Shown here: positions 1 through 9,936 of the stretch, piece by piece | Layout of the letters: each line of letters opens with the position of its first letter | Numbering within the stretch: the stretch's first letter is position 1 | Assembly: GCF_001420995.1 (NCBI RefSeq) | Contig: NZ_CP012184.1 | Span: forward strand, 604,501 to 668,500 | Length of the DNA: 64,000 bases | Direction: 5' to 3' | From: Pseudonocardia sp. EC080619-01 | GTDB taxonomy: Bacteria; Actinomycetota; Actinomycetes; Mycobacteriales; Pseudonocardiaceae | Program-made: the position numbers and the translations under genes | The notes under the pieces: model-generated | What the model saw: only the letters and a program-made list of their open reading frames with translations | What the model was told of the DNA's origin: nothing | The model's database searches: none

Positions 1-740
1 GTCGGGCCGGACGAGGTCGGACCGGACGGGGCCGGGCCGGGCCCGGCGCCGGACGGACGACCGGCGGCACCGGATCCACCGGTACGCCGCGGCAGGTCAC
101 CGGGGTCTCCCCCGTCACGCGGCGCACCACCGGCGGGTGCTCCGCCGTCGCGCGGCGGGCGCGCATCACGCGGACCGGGCTCGTCGCTGCGGGAGGCACC
201 GTTCCGGGAGGTCCCGTTCGGCGCGCCACCGTGCGGCGCGGAGCCGCGCGCGCCAGGACCGTGGGCCCCCGGACCGTGCGACCCGGAACCGTGCGGCCCG
301 GAACCGTGGGTCCCGGGACCGTCCGTGGCGGAACCGTCCGGCTCGGAACCGTGCGGGGCCGCCCCGTTCACCCCCGTTCCACCGGGGACCGGACGGAACG
401 ACTGCCGTCCGCCGTGGGTGTACGGGTCCCACCCGGTGCCGGGCAGCCGCTGCGGGCCACGCGCCTCCTCCGGCGCGGGCACTCCGGCGGGATCCGTGCC
501 CACGGACCGGTCGTTCGCGGACGGGTCGGACCCGGCCGGCGGGCCCGGCCACGTGCCGCCGGTCCCGGACGCGGTCCCGAAGACGACGCCGTCCGGCTCC
601 ACCGGGGACGACCCGGTCGGCCGTCCCATGGTCGGCCGGCGGGGGCCGCCGGCCGCGCCCGGTCCGGGACCACGGCCGTCGCGGCCTGCGCCGCCGTCGC
701 CCGTACCCCCGGTACCGCCGCTGTGATCCGTGCCCGTCAC
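1..740 (-). CDS. N-terminal part of an open frame leaving the window; possibly MurG with a long disordered leader
   Basis: The minus-strand frame that continues the ftsW frame has no stop from 800 down to base 1. A GTG at 738-740 is preceded by an AAGGGG-type ribosome binding site about 9 nt away, 60 bp after the ftsW stop. The translation is Gly/Pro-rich and hydrophilic, with GC-rich third positions typical of coding here. At about 240-365 it contains degenerate HGSGP-like pentapeptide repeats, encoded by a 15-bp DNA repeat. No GT28 motif appears before the window ends. In related dcw clusters murG directly follows ftsW, so this could be a disordered MurG extension of more than 240 residues or a separate low-complexity protein. 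An internal ATG at about 624 is an alternative start. That the frame is open is seen; its identity is inferred only from position. Confidence 0.45.
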   Translation of the reverse strand, partial: MTGTDHSGGTGGTGDGGAGRDGRGPGPGAAGGPRRPTMGRPTGSSPVEPDGVVFGTASGTGGTWPGPPAGSDPSANDRSVGTDPAGVPAPEEARGPQRLPGTGWDPYTHGGRQSFRPVPGGTGVNGAAPHGSEPDGSATDGPGTHGSGPHGSGSHGPGAHGPGARGSAPHGGAPNGTSRNGASRSDEPGPRDARPPRDGGAPAGGAPRDGGDPGDLPRRTGGSGAAGRPSGAGPGPAPSGPTSSGP

Positions 741-800
741 GCTCTCGTGCCCCTTGCGTCGTCCGACTACGTCACGGTCCCGTGGAGGGACCTCAGGTCC

Positions 801-2084
801 TCACCGCGCCGCCCACCGCGACGCCGGTCCCGGCGTCCGGTAGGGCTGCGGCAGCGGGAGCCGCAGCAGCTTCGCCACGCGCCCCTGCCCGTCCTTCCGG
901 AGCGCGGCGACCGCCTCCGGCTCGTGCCGGGCCGCGTTCGTGATCAGCCCGAACAGGAACATCGTCACCACCAGCGAGGTGCCGCCGGAGGAGATCAGCG
1001 GGAGCTGCAGACCGGTGACGGGCAGCAGCCCCACGACGTACCCGATGTTGATCGAGGCCTGGACGACCAGGCCCGTCGTCGACGTCGCGACCACGATCCG
1101 CAGCCACGGGTCGGTGTTGCGGGCGGCGATCCGCATCCCGGTGTAGGCCAGCGTCGCGAACAACGCCAGCACCGCGAACGCACCGACCAGCCCCAGCTCC
1201 TCGCCGATGATGGCGAAGATGAAGTCGTTGTGGGCGTTCGGCAGGTAGTCCCACTTCGCGCGGCCCTGCCCCAGCCCGGCGCCGAACAGGCCGCCGTCGG
1301 CCAGGGCGTAGAGCGCCTGGGTCGCCTGGTAGGCCGGGCCCAGCGGGTCCGAGGTCGCCGGCGACAGGAACGCGGTGATCCGGCTCGCCCGGTAGCCGGC
1401 GGTGAGGCCGAGCAGCGCGGCGCCCACCAGGCCGCCGCCCGCGATCAGCGCGAGCAGCTTCAGCGGGGCGCCGCCGAAGTAGAGCAGGGCCAGCATCACG
1501 ATGCCGACCGAGATCGTCATGCCCAGGTCGGGCTGCAGGACCAGCAGCGTGAAGATCACCAGGGTGACCGGCACGACCGGGTTCAGCGCGTGCTTCCAGC
1601 GGTGCATCACGGCCCGCCGCGCGACGAGGACGTGCGCACCCCACAGGGTCAGCGCGATCTTCACCATCTCCGACGGCTGCAGCGACACCGGCCCGAACGC
1701 GAACCACGACCGGGCACCGCCGCGGATCGCGCCGACGCCGGGGATCAGCACCGCGATCAGCGTCCCGATCCCGATAATCAGCAGCACGGGCGCCGCGGCG
1801 CGCAGCCGGCGGGGCGGCACCCGCACCCCGATGTAGAACAGCACCAGCCCCACGCCGCAGAACATGAGCTGACGGGTGAACACGGAGTACGCCGACCCGG
1901 TCGACACCGACGACGCCGACAGCACCATGACCAGGCCGAACAGGGTCAGCAGCCCGAAGACGCCGAGGACCAGGTGCAGCGAGGTGAGCGGCCGGCGCAG
2001 CCAGCGCCGTAGGCGTCGCATCCCGCCCTGGACGCCGGCCGTGACGGCCTGCCCCGCGGTGCGCTCCGGCGTGCCCGGGCTCAT
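801..2084 (-). CDS. ftsW: FtsW, SEDS-family septal peptidoglycan glycosyltransferase
   Basis: A polytopic SEDS protein of 427 residues. In this family FtsW polymerises lipid II glycan strands at the septum together with a class B PBP, here FtsI. About ten hydrophobic segments are visible. The conserved SEDS stretch around GLQLPLISSGGTS lies near the C-terminus, and the basic N-terminus (MRRLRRWLRR) precedes the first membrane segment. The ATG at 2082-2084 overlaps the murD stop by 4 bp, indicating translational coupling within the dcw operon. The C-terminal tail after the last membrane segment is short and basic. The position after murD matches the actinobacterial dcw order, which supports FtsW over the paralog RodA. 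Confidence 0.95.
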   Translation of the reverse strand: MSPGTPERTAGQAVTAGVQGGMRRLRRWLRRPLTSLHLVLGVFGLLTLFGLVMVLSASSVSTGSAYSVFTRQLMFCGVGLVLFYIGVRVPPRRLRAAAPVLLIIGIGTLIAVLIPGVGAIRGGARSWFAFGPVSLQPSEMVKIALTLWGAHVLVARRAVMHRWKHALNPVVPVTLVIFTLLVLQPDLGMTISVGIVMLALLYFGGAPLKLLALIAGGGLVGAALLGLTAGYRASRITAFLSPATSDPLGPAYQATQALYALADGGLFGAGLGQGRAKWDYLPNAHNDFIFAIIGEELGLVGAFAVLALFATLAYTGMRIAARNTDPWLRIVVATSTTGLVVQASINIGYVVGLLPVTGLQLPLISSGGTSLVVTMFLFGLITNAARHEPEAVAALRKDGQGRVAKLLRLPLPQPYRTPGPASRWAAR

Positions 2085-3544
2085 CGGGACAGCCCTCCGG
2101 CCGGGGCGCCGAGTCCGGCGACGGCGGCCGCGAACGCGTCGCCCCGGTGGGCGTAGTCGCGGAACTGGTCCATCGACGCGGCCGCCGGGGCCAGGAGCAC
2201 GACGTCGCCGGGCCGGGCCAGCGCCGCCGCGCGGCGGACCGCGGACGGCATGGGGTCGGGGCGGGCGTCGGTTCGGGCGGGATCCGGCAGGTCGGAGGGC
2301 GCCATCCCACCATCGTGGACCGCCGCGACCTCCTCGACCGGGAGGCCGGGCGTGTGTCGGGACAGCGCCTCGACGATCGGTGCCCGGTCCGTCCCGATCA
2401 CGACGATCCCGGCCAGCAGTGCCGCGTGTTCCCTGGCCAGCCTGCCCAGCTCGTCCGGCGCGACGCCCTTCAGGAGCCCGCCGACGACCCACACCGCGCG
2501 GGCGCCCGGACGCCGGGCGGCGATCGCGGCCAGCGCGGCACCGGCGGCGTGCGGGTTGGTGGCCTTGGAGTCGTCGAGGTAGACGACGCCGTCGTGCTCG
2601 CCGGCCGGGGCGCTGCGGTGCGGCCCCGGCGCGAACGCCGCCAGCGCCGTCGTGATGTGCCGGGCCGCCACGCCGTACGCGCGGGCCAGTGCCGCCGCGG
2701 CGAGCGCGTCGGTCACCCCGGGCGGTCCCGGCGGGACGACGGCGTCGGCCGCCAGGAGCTCCCCGCCGCCGAACGCCCGGTCGACGAGCGTGCCGTCGAC
2801 GACCCCGAGCTGGTCCGGCCCGGGCTCGCCGAGGGTGATCCCGACGCGGCGCGGCGCGGGCGCGGCGGCGAGCAGGCGGGCGGCGACCGGGTCGTCCACC
2901 CCGCCGACCGCGACGGCTCCGGTCAGGGCCCGCGCCTTCGCCGCGGCGTACCCGTCCCGGCCGCCGTGCCAGTCCAGGTGGTCCTCGGCGACGTTCAGCA
3001 CGACACCCGCCGCCGGCCGCACGGACGGCGACCAGTGCAGCTGGAAGCTGGACAGCTCGACCGCGAGCACCTCGTGCCCCGGGCCGGGCGCGCTCACCGC
3101 GCTCACCACCGGGTAGCCGATGTTCCCGCAGGCCACCGAGCGCAGCCCGGCCTCCTGCAGGATCGCGGCGAGCATCTCGGTGGTCGTCGTCTTGCCGTTG
3201 GTGCCGGTGACGACCAGCCAGGACGGCGGGGTCGCCCGCGCGGCACCGAGCCGCCACGCCAGCTCGGGCTCGCCGATGACCTCGGCGCCCACCGCGGCGG
3301 CCTCGGCGACCAGCGGGTGCTCCGGACGGCGGCCCGGCGAGGTGACGACCGTCGCGACCCCGTCGGGCAGCCCGGCGCCGGGCCACGGCTCGACGCCGTC
3401 GGGCAGGGTGTCCAGCGCGGCGGACGAGTCGTCGGAGACCAGGACGCGGGCTCCGGCGTCGCGCAGTGCGGTCGCGGCGGCCAGCCCCGAGATCCCGGCA
3501 CCGGCCACCAGCACCGGACGTCCCGCGAAGCCCGCGCCCGTCAC
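2081..3544 (-). CDS. murD: UDP-N-acetylmuramoyl-L-alanine:D-glutamate ligase
   Basis: Cytoplasmic Mur ligase of 487 residues that adds D-glutamate to UDP-MurNAc-L-Ala using ATP. The N-terminal Rossmann part begins [14 protein letters not shown]. The ATP-binding P-loop [11 protein letters not shown] follows at about residue 110, and the central and C-terminal ligase domains come after it. The start is the GTG at 3542-3544, because it puts the Rossmann strand a few residues from the N-terminus and overlaps the mraY stop by 4 bp. The 3' end overlaps ftsW by 4 bp. Length is slightly above the usual 440-480 for MurD. All members of this cluster appear translationally coupled, so expression should follow the mraZ promoter. 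Confidence 0.95.
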   Translation of the reverse strand: MTGAGFAGRPVLVAGAGISGLAAATALRDAGARVLVSDDSSAALDTLPDGVEPWPGAGLPDGVATVVTSPGRRPEHPLVAEAAAVGAEVIGEPELAWRLGAARATPPSWLVVTGTNGKTTTTEMLAAILQEAGLRSVACGNIGYPVVSAVSAPGPGHEVLAVELSSFQLHWSPSVRPAAGVVLNVAEDHLDWHGGRDGYAAAKARALTGAVAVGGVDDPVAARLLAAAPAPRRVGITLGEPGPDQLGVVDGTLVDRAFGGGELLAADAVVPPGPPGVTDALAAAALARAYGVAARHITTALAAFAPGPHRSAPAGEHDGVVYLDDSKATNPHAAGAALAAIAARRPGARAVWVVGGLLKGVAPDELGRLAREHAALLAGIVVIGTDRAPIVEALSRHTPGLPVEEVAAVHDGGMAPSDLPDPARTDARPDPMPSAVRRAAALARPGDVVLLAPAAASMDQFRDYAHRGDAFAAAVAGLGAPAGGLSR

Positions 3545-4611
3545 GCCGAACCCGACGCCGCGAGCCACTCGCTGTAGAAGATCCCCAGCCCCATCGCCGC
3601 ACAGATCGCGGCCAGCAGCCAGAACCGGATGATGACCGTCGTCTCGGCCCAGCCGGCCAGCTCGAAGTGGTGGTGGAACGGGGCCATCCGGAACAGCCGT
3701 CGCCGGGCCGTGCGGAACACCAGGATCTGCAGCGACACCGAGAGCGCCTCGACCACGAACACGCCACCGATCACGACGAGCAGCAGCTCCGTGCGGGTGA
3801 CCACGGACAGCCCCGCGAGAAGCCCGCCGAGGGCGAGCGAGCCGGTGTCGCCCATGAAGATCCGGGCGGGCGCGGCGTTCCACCACAGGAAGCCGATGCA
3901 GCCGCCCATCGCGGCCGCGGCGACCAGGCCGACGTCGAGCGGGTCGCGGACCTCGTAGCAGCCGGCCGACGCGGCGACCGCGCAGCTGTTGCGGAACTGC
4001 CAGAAGGCGATGATCACGTAGGTGCCGAGCACCATCGCCGCCGTGCCGGCGGCGAGGCCGTCGAGCCCGTCGGTGAGGTTCACCGCGTTCGACCAGGCGG
4101 CGACGATCAGGTTGCAGAGGATCACGAACCCGACGACGCCGAACGCCAGCACCGGGATGTCCCGGACGAACGACAGGCTCTCCGAGGCCGGGCTCAGGTT
4201 CCGTTCGTTGGCGAACCGGACGGCCAGGATCCCGAAGATCGTCGCAGTCAGGACCTGCCCGACGATCTTGGACGTCTTGTTCAGGCCGAGGTTGCGCTGC
4301 CTGCGGATCTTGAGGAAGTCGTCGAGGAAGCCGACCACGCCGAGCGCGGTGGTGAGGAACAGGACCAGTAGCGCCGAGGCCGTGATCGGCTCCCGGGTGA
4401 AGGCGTGCGAGCCCAGGTAGCCGACCCAGATGGCGAGCAGGATCGCGACGCCACCCATCGTCGGCGTGCCCCGCTTGGACTGGTGGCTCTGCGGACCCTC
4501 CTCGCGGATCTCCTGCCCGAAGCCCTGCTTCGCGAAGAACCGGATCAGGTACGGCGTGAGCAGGATCGACACCGCGAGCGCGAGACCCGCGGCCAGGAAG
4601 ACGCCCCTCAC
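3541..4611 (-). CDS. mraY: Phospho-N-acetylmuramoyl-pentapeptide transferase (MraY/MurX)
   Basis: Integral membrane enzyme of 356 residues that transfers phospho-MurNAc-pentapeptide to undecaprenyl phosphate, forming lipid I. Visible family motifs include FLDDFLKI with its aspartate pair, [21 protein letters not shown] and the HHHFE loop. About ten membrane segments fit the family. The GTG at 4609-4611 ([10 protein letters not shown]) overlaps the murF stop by 4 bp and puts the first membrane helix directly at the N-terminus. A longer reading upstream would add a basic stretch lying inside murF and is not supported. The 3' end overlaps murD. Confidence 0.95.
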   Translation of the reverse strand: MRGVFLAAGLALAVSILLTPYLIRFFAKQGFGQEIREEGPQSHQSKRGTPTMGGVAILLAIWVGYLGSHAFTREPITASALLVLFLTTALGVVGFLDDFLKIRRQRNLGLNKTSKIVGQVLTATIFGILAVRFANERNLSPASESLSFVRDIPVLAFGVVGFVILCNLIVAAWSNAVNLTDGLDGLAAGTAAMVLGTYVIIAFWQFRNSCAVAASAGCYEVRDPLDVGLVAAAAMGGCIGFLWWNAAPARIFMGDTGSLALGGLLAGLSVVTRTELLLVVIGGVFVVEALSVSLQILVFRTARRRLFRMAPFHHHFELAGWAETTVIIRFWLLAAICAAMGLGIFYSEWLAASGSA

Positions 4612-6062
4612 CGGCGCACCAGCCCTTCTGCGTCGTGGCCCAGCAGGCCCGCGGCGACCCGCTCGAGACCGGCGCTGCGCGAAGCCTTGACCAGCACGAC
4701 GTCGCCCGGGGCGAGCTCCGCGCGCAGCAGGTCGAGCGCGGCACCGACGTCGCCGACGTGCTCGGCGCCGTCGCCGTAGTCGGGGGCGCCGACCGCGACG
4801 ACGCGTGCGACGCCGGCGTCGCGGGCCCGGCGGGTGGTGTCGGCGTGCGCCTCGGCGGCGCCGTCGCCGATCTCGGCCATCGGGCCGAGCACGGCCCACG
4901 CCCGCCGGTCGGGGCCCGCCACCGAGGCCAGTGCGGACAGCGCGGCCCGCATGGCCTCAGGGTTGGCGTTGTAGGCGTCGTTCACGACGGTGACGCCGTC
5001 GGCGCGGTCGGTGACCTCCATCCGCCAGCGCGAGGCGGGCCCGGCAGCGGACAGCGCCTCCGCGATCCCCTCCGGCGTGCCGCCCAGCTCGAGGGCGACG
5101 GCGGCCGCGGCGAGCGCGTTCGACACCTGGTGGGCGCCGACCAGCCGGAGCGACACCGGGGCCGACCCGGCCGGGGTGACCAGGCGGAACGAGGGGCGCC
5201 CCGCGTCGAGGGTCTCGTCCTCGGCACGGACGTCGGCGCAGGCCGACCGGCCGAAGGTGACGACACGCGCGGGGGTGCGGCTGCGCATGGCCAGGACCAG
5301 CTCGTCGTCGGCGTTGAGGACGGCGACGCCGCCCCGCCCGCCGGGCAGGTCCCCGGGCGGCAGCGCCTCGACGAGCTCGCCCTTCGCGGCCGCGATCCCG
5401 GCCCGGGACCCGAACTCGCCCAGGTGGGCGGAGCCGACGTTCAGCACGACGCCGATCCGGGGCGGCGCGACCGCGCACAGGGCGGCGATGTGCCCCGCGC
5501 CGCGGGCGGAGAACTCCAGCACCAGGTGCCGGGTCGCGGCGTCGGCGCGCAGCGCGGTCCACGGGGTCCCGAGCTCGTTGTTGAACGACTCCGGGGGCGC
5601 GACCGTGCGGCCCAGCGGCGCCAGCACCGCGGCCAGCAGGTCCTTGGTGGAGGTCTTGCCCGCGCTGCCGGTCACGCCGACGACGGCGAGTCCGGGCAGC
5701 GCGCCCAGGACGTGCCGGGCCAGCCTGCCCAGCGCGGCCAGCACGGCGGCGCCGTGCCCGTCGGGATCGACCGACCCCAGGTAGGTGTGCGCGTCCCGCA
5801 CCTCGGCCGGGGGCGCGACCACCGCGGGGGCGTCGACCGGGCGCCCGGCCAGCACCCCGGTCGCGCCGCGGGTCACCGCCCCGGCGGCGAAGTCGTGGCC
5901 GTCGGCCCGCTCACCGGGCAGGGCCAGGAACAACGCGCCCGGGCCCGCCTTCCGCGAGTCGAACTCGACGGCGGTCACCGGGACGGCGGCCTGCTCGTCG
6001 GAGACCCCGTGCAGGGTGCCGCCGGTCACCGCCGCGACCTCGGCCAGCGTCATCTCGATCAT
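4608..6062 (-). CDS. murF: UDP-N-acetylmuramoyl-tripeptide:D-alanyl-D-alanine ligase
   Basis: Cytoplasmic Mur ligase of 484 residues that adds D-Ala-D-Ala to UDP-MurNAc-tripeptide. An N-terminal MurE/F-type domain ([17 protein letters not shown]) is followed by the P-loop [13 protein letters not shown], the FNNELGTP segment typical of MurF, and a C-terminal ligase domain with [10 protein letters not shown]. The ATG at 6060-6062 is preceded by GGAGG with about 10 nt spacing. The frame stays open further upstream, but that part is an Asp/Cys-rich stretch arising from a 9-bp tandem repeat and is unlikely to be translated. The gene overlaps mraY by 4 bp. Confidence 0.93.
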   Translation of the reverse strand: MIEMTLAEVAAVTGGTLHGVSDEQAAVPVTAVEFDSRKAGPGALFLALPGERADGHDFAAGAVTRGATGVLAGRPVDAPAVVAPPAEVRDAHTYLGSVDPDGHGAAVLAALGRLARHVLGALPGLAVVGVTGSAGKTSTKDLLAAVLAPLGRTVAPPESFNNELGTPWTALRADAATRHLVLEFSARGAGHIAALCAVAPPRIGVVLNVGSAHLGEFGSRAGIAAAKGELVEALPPGDLPGGRGGVAVLNADDELVLAMRSRTPARVVTFGRSACADVRAEDETLDAGRPSFRLVTPAGSAPVSLRLVGAHQVSNALAAAAVALELGGTPEGIAEALSAAGPASRWRMEVTDRADGVTVVNDAYNANPEAMRAALSALASVAGPDRRAWAVLGPMAEIGDGAAEAHADTTRRARDAGVARVVAVGAPDYGDGAEHVGDVGAALDLLRAELAPGDVVLVKASRSAGLERVAAGLLGHDAEGLVRR

Positions 6063-6146
6063 CGCTCGATCGCCTCCACCGGCTCTGCCCGTCCTCCTGT
6101 CGTCCCAGCTGTCGTCCCGGACGTGCTCGCGCACGTCGCGGTACAG

Positions 6147-6182
6147 GTCGTCGCGGTCGTCGCAGTCGTCGCAGTCGTCGTC
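6147..6182. repeat. 9-bp tandem repeat in the murE-murF spacer
   Basis: Four 9-bp units run through this stretch: GTCGTCGCG, GTCGTCGCA, GTCGTCGCA and GTCGTCGTC. They end at the murE stop codon. They lie in the only sizeable gap (118 bp) between the overlapping genes from murE to ftsW. Read toward murF they would encode repeated Asp-Asp-Cys. Confidence 0.6.
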
Positions 6183-7839
6183 ATGAGGCCGCACGGATCG
6201 CGTTCACCAGCTCGTCCGCGTCGTCGAACGGGTACTTGACCCCGTGCACCTCCTGACCGGTCTCGTGGCCCTTGCCGGCGATCACGACGGCGTCGCCGGG
6301 GCGCGCGGACCGCACGGCGTACACGATCGCGCTCCGCCGGTCCCCGATCTCGATCACGTCCCCGCGGGCGGGCTCGTGCATCGCGCCCTCCAGCATCGCC
6401 CTGCGGATCGTCGCAGGCTCCTCGCCGCGCGGGTTGTCGTCGGTGACGACGAGCGTGTCCGAGCGGATCGCGGCCGCGGCACCCATCAGCGGGCGCTTGC
6501 CGGTGTCCCGGTCGCCGCCGCAGCCGAGCACCGTGATCACGCGGGCGTGCGGGTGGATCTGGGCGCGCAGTGCGTCCAGCAGCGCGGCGACGGCGGCGGG
6601 CTTGTGCGCGTAGTCGACCACCGCGAGCCAGGGCTGCCCGGCGTCGACCCGCTGCATCCGGCCCGGCACCGACAGCCGGGCGAAGCCCTGCGCGGCGACC
6701 TCGGGCGGGATGCCGTCGGCGTCGAGGCAGGCCAGCGCCACCAGGGCGTTCGCCACGTTGTAGCGACCCGGCAGCGCCAGCGTGACGGCCTGGGCCAGTC
6801 CGCCCGGCCCGACGGCGGTGAAGGTCTGGGTGCCGTCCGGGTGGGCCACGAGATCGCGCACCGTCCAGGTCGCGTGCGGGCCGGCCGGGTCGGAGCCCAC
6901 CGTCACCGCGTCCGGGCGGCGGGAGGCGAGCTGGCGGCCCCACTCGTCGTCGATGCAGACCACGCCGTGCCGGGCCGCCTCGACGCCCGCACCGCCGCCG
7001 CCGAACAGCCGGGCCTTGGCCTCGAAGTAGTCGGTCATCGTCGGGTGGAAGTCCAGGTGGTCCTGCGAGAGGTTGGTGAAGGCGCCGACCGCGAACCGCG
7101 AACCGCCGACCCGGCCCAGCGCGAGCGCGTGGCTGGAGACCTCCATCGCGACGTCGGTGACGCCGGCCTCGACCATCACCGCGAACAGCGCCTGCAGGTC
7201 GGGCGCCTCCGGCGTGGTGAAGGCGCTGGGCAGCGCCCGCGGCTCCTCGCCCGGCACCTGCACCCGGGTCCGGACGGTGCCGAGCAGCCCGGTGGACCGG
7301 CCGGCGGCGGTCAGGCCCGCCTCCAGCAGGTGCCCGACGGTCGTCTTGCCGGACGTGCCGGTGACCCCCAGCACCCGCAGCCGGGCGGTCGGCTCGCCGT
7401 AGATCGCCGCGGAGACGGGGCCGAGGACCTCCCGCGGCGCCGGGTGCACGAGCACCGGCAGCCGGGAGTGGCGGATCTCCGGACGGTCCGCGCCGTCCGC
7501 ATCGGTGAGCACCGCGGCCGCTCCCCCGGCGATCGCCTGGGCGGCGAAGTCGGCGCCGTGCGCGCGGGCACCGGGCAGCGCGGCGAACAGGTCGCCCGGA
7601 CGCACCGAGCCCGCCCGCAGGGTGGCGCCGGTGACGACGTGCGGTCCCGCGGCGGCGTCGAGCAGCGGGCCGGGACCGGTCCCCGCGGTGCGCGGGTTCA
7701 GCTCGGCTCCGGCGAGCCGTCCGAGCAGGGCGACGTCGACCGGGCGGACCGTCTCCGGCCGGTCGGGCAGCTGGTCACGGGTCACCGGCCGGGCTCCACC
7801 CTCGGCACGGGGGGCGTACGCAGCGTGGACGTCGGGCAC
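6181..7839 (-). CDS. murE: UDP-N-acetylmuramoyl-L-alanyl-D-glutamate:meso-diaminopimelate ligase
   Basis: Cytoplasmic Mur ligase of 552 residues, near the upper end for MurE. The P-loop is GVTGTSGKTTVGHLL. The DNPR motif (TDDNPRGEEP) is the known signature for meso-diaminopimelate recognition, so the cell wall should carry meso-DAP. The C-terminal region has the expected GKGHE segment. The ATG at 7837-7839 gives a roughly 30-residue hydrophilic leader before the conserved fold. A GTG about 18 codons downstream is an alternative. A 258-bp gap separates it from ftsI, so a secondary promoter upstream of murE is possible. Confidence 0.94.
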   Translation of the reverse strand: MPDVHAAYAPRAEGGARPVTRDQLPDRPETVRPVDVALLGRLAGAELNPRTAGTGPGPLLDAAAGPHVVTGATLRAGSVRPGDLFAALPGARAHGADFAAQAIAGGAAAVLTDADGADRPEIRHSRLPVLVHPAPREVLGPVSAAIYGEPTARLRVLGVTGTSGKTTVGHLLEAGLTAAGRSTGLLGTVRTRVQVPGEEPRALPSAFTTPEAPDLQALFAVMVEAGVTDVAMEVSSHALALGRVGGSRFAVGAFTNLSQDHLDFHPTMTDYFEAKARLFGGGGAGVEAARHGVVCIDDEWGRQLASRRPDAVTVGSDPAGPHATWTVRDLVAHPDGTQTFTAVGPGGLAQAVTLALPGRYNVANALVALACLDADGIPPEVAAQGFARLSVPGRMQRVDAGQPWLAVVDYAHKPAAVAALLDALRAQIHPHARVITVLGCGGDRDTGKRPLMGAAAAIRSDTLVVTDDNPRGEEPATIRRAMLEGAMHEPARGDVIEIGDRRSAIVYAVRSARPGDAVVIAGKGHETGQEVHGVKYPFDDADELVNAIRAAS

Positions 7840-7942
7840 AGCGCGGGAGGTTACCGACCGGCGGCAACCGGCCCTGCGGCCGGTTCCGGCTCGGAGGACC
7901 GCTCGCGGGCGTCGTCACGACGGGCGGTGGGACCCGCGTCAC

Positions 7943-7956
7943 CGTACGGCCGTACG
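7943..7956. other. 14-bp perfect palindrome upstream of murE
   Basis: CGTACGGCCGTACG is its own reverse complement and lies about 104 bp before the murE start. A second, 10-bp palindrome (CCCGTACGGG, 8039-8048) and an 8-bp-stem hairpin (7866-7885) share the same 258-bp spacer. The spacer holds no gene I can support. A dimeric regulator site is possible but not shown. Confidence 0.35.
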
Positions 7957-8097
7957 ACGACACCGATGCCGCCATCCGGCGCAGGCGCACGGCCGGTGAG
8001 CGGGCCGTCACGGGCAGCCCGGACCGCGACCGGCGTGCCCCGTACGGGTGAGCGGCACCGGGGACCGCCCGACGCACACCGGCGGCCCCCGGCCGTG

Positions 8098-9936
8098 TCA
8101 CTTGATCTGCAGCGTCTGGACCGGCGGCGGGGTCGTCCGGACCGGGATCCCGTCCCGCTGTGCCAGGTAGGACGCGATGTCGTGGAACAGCGGCGCCGCG
8201 CTGGTCCCGGCCTTCGGCGCGTCCAGCATGATCCCGATCACGAACCGCGGGTCCTGCGCCGGGAGCATCCCGGCGAAGGTGATCCAGTACTGGGACCGCG
8301 AGTAGGCGCCGGTCTCCGGGTCGACCTGCTGGGCGGTACCGGTCTTGCCGGCCACCTCGTAGCCGGGGACGGCGGCGGCCGGGCCGGTCCCGGCCTGGCC
8401 GCGCTCGTTCTGGGTGACGGCGGTGAGCATCGTCCGCAGCGTCTGCGCGGTCTGCGGCGACATCACCTCGACCGGCGCAGCCGCCTCTGCCGGGACCCGC
8501 ACGCCGTCCGGGCCGGTGGTCGAGGCGACGACCCGCGGCGGGATGCGGACGCCGTCGTTCGCGATCGCCTGGTACATCCCGGCCATCTGGAGCACGGTCA
8601 TCGACAGGCCCTGCCCGATCGGCAGGTTGCCGAACGTCGACCCGGACCAGGTCGCCCGCGGCGGGACGACGCCGGCGCTCTCGCCGGGCAGCCCGATCCC
8701 GGTCCGCTGGCCGACGCCCATCCGCCCGAGCATGTCGGAGAACGCGTCCGGGCCGACCTTCTGCGCGGTCATCAGGGTCCCGACGTTCGACGACTTCGCC
8801 AGCACCCCGGTGAGGGTGTAGCGGTCGAGACCGTGTGCCCAGGCGTCCTTGATCGTCCGGTCGGCGAACTCGATGCTGCCGGGGACCTCGAGCACGTCCT
8901 CCGGCTTCACGACGCCGGCCTGCAGCGCCGCCGCCATCGTCACGACCTTGTTGACCGAGCCCGGCTCGAACGGCGTCGTGACGGCCTTGTTCCCGAGCGA
9001 CTTCGGGTCCGAGGTGAGCAGCTGCGCCGGGTCGAAGGAGGTGTTGTCCGCCAGCGCCCGCACCTCCCCGGTCTCCCGGTCGAGCACGACGGCGGAGCCG
9101 CTGCGGGCGCCGGAGTTCGCGGCGTACTCCGACAGCATCCGCTGCACCTGGTGCTGCAGGTCCGAGTCGATCGTCAGCTGGACGTCCGACCCGGACACCG
9201 CGGGCTGCTCGGACCGCACGCTGCCCGGGATGACGGTGCGGCTGCCCTCCGCGGTGTCGGCGACCTGGAACCCGTCCTGGCCGGCGAGCAGGCCGTCGTC
9301 GGAGGACTCCAGCCCGATGCGGCCGACCAGCTTCTGGGCGTCGGCGCTCCAGGTGGCGGCGCCGATGATGTTCGACGCGAGCGTCCCGCCCGGGTACTGG
9401 CGTGCCTCACGGCCCTCCTCGGCGATCTCCGGGAACTTCTCCCGCAGGTCCCGCGCCGGGGCCGGGTCGACCGCCGTCGCCATGACGACGTACCCGCGGT
9501 CGGTGTTCAGCGCACGCTCGAGCTCCGCCGGGTCGCCCTTCGTGACGGCGGCGACGGCCGTGGCCATCGCGTGCTTGTAGGCGACCGCCTCGGCGCCCTT
9601 CGTCTTGTCGATCAGCCGGGGGTTGGTGACCAGCGCCTTCGACTCGGTCGAGAAGGCGAGGACGTTGCCGTCCTTGTCGGTGATCGCGCCGCGCTCCGCG
9701 GGGATGGTGATCCGGCTGGCGCGCTGCTTCTCGGCGTCCGCGGTGAGCGTGCCGGCCTGCACCGTCTGCACGAACACGAGCTTCGTGCCCGCGACGAGCA
9801 ACAGCGCCGCCAGCAGCACCCAGGCCAGACGCAGCCGGAAGCGCGGGTCGTCGGCCGCGGAGCGCCGTCGCCGGGGGCCGCCGGACCGCGGCGGGCCCCC
9901 GCCGGGCCGCCGGGGGCGGGGCGGGGCGTAGGCCAT
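8098..9936 (-). CDS. ftsI: FtsI / PBP3-type septal peptidoglycan transpeptidase
   Basis: Class B penicillin-binding protein of 612 residues (PbpB in mycobacteria) that cross-links septal peptidoglycan with FtsW. A proline/arginine-rich cytoplasmic tail of about 30 residues precedes one membrane helix (about 35-56). The PBP dimer domain follows, then the transpeptidase domain. The catalytic triad motifs are visible: SVNK with the nucleophile at about Ser327, SSN in AKSSNVG, and KTGT at about 531-534. The start overlaps the stop of the FtsL-like gene by one base (TGATG), so the two are coupled. No PASTA domain is visible at the C-terminus. Confidence 0.95.
   Translation of the reverse strand: MAYAPPRPRRPGGGPPRSGGPRRRRSAADDPRFRLRLAWVLLAALLLVAGTKLVFVQTVQAGTLTADAEKQRASRITIPAERGAITDKDGNVLAFSTESKALVTNPRLIDKTKGAEAVAYKHAMATAVAAVTKGDPAELERALNTDRGYVVMATAVDPAPARDLREKFPEIAEEGREARQYPGGTLASNIIGAATWSADAQKLVGRIGLESSDDGLLAGQDGFQVADTAEGSRTVIPGSVRSEQPAVSGSDVQLTIDSDLQHQVQRMLSEYAANSGARSGSAVVLDRETGEVRALADNTSFDPAQLLTSDPKSLGNKAVTTPFEPGSVNKVVTMAAALQAGVVKPEDVLEVPGSIEFADRTIKDAWAHGLDRYTLTGVLAKSSNVGTLMTAQKVGPDAFSDMLGRMGVGQRTGIGLPGESAGVVPPRATWSGSTFGNLPIGQGLSMTVLQMAGMYQAIANDGVRIPPRVVASTTGPDGVRVPAEAAAPVEVMSPQTAQTLRTMLTAVTQNERGQAGTGPAAAVPGYEVAGKTGTAQQVDPETGAYSRSQYWITFAGMLPAQDPRFVIGIMLDAPKAGTSAAPLFHDIASYLAQRDGIPVRTTPPPVQTLQIK

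Noticed and set aside
231..2012. Long plus-strand open frame opposite ftsW
   Set aside because: It lies antisense to a clear FtsW and murD start, is Arg/Gln-rich, and has no family motif. It is a by-product of GC-rich third positions.
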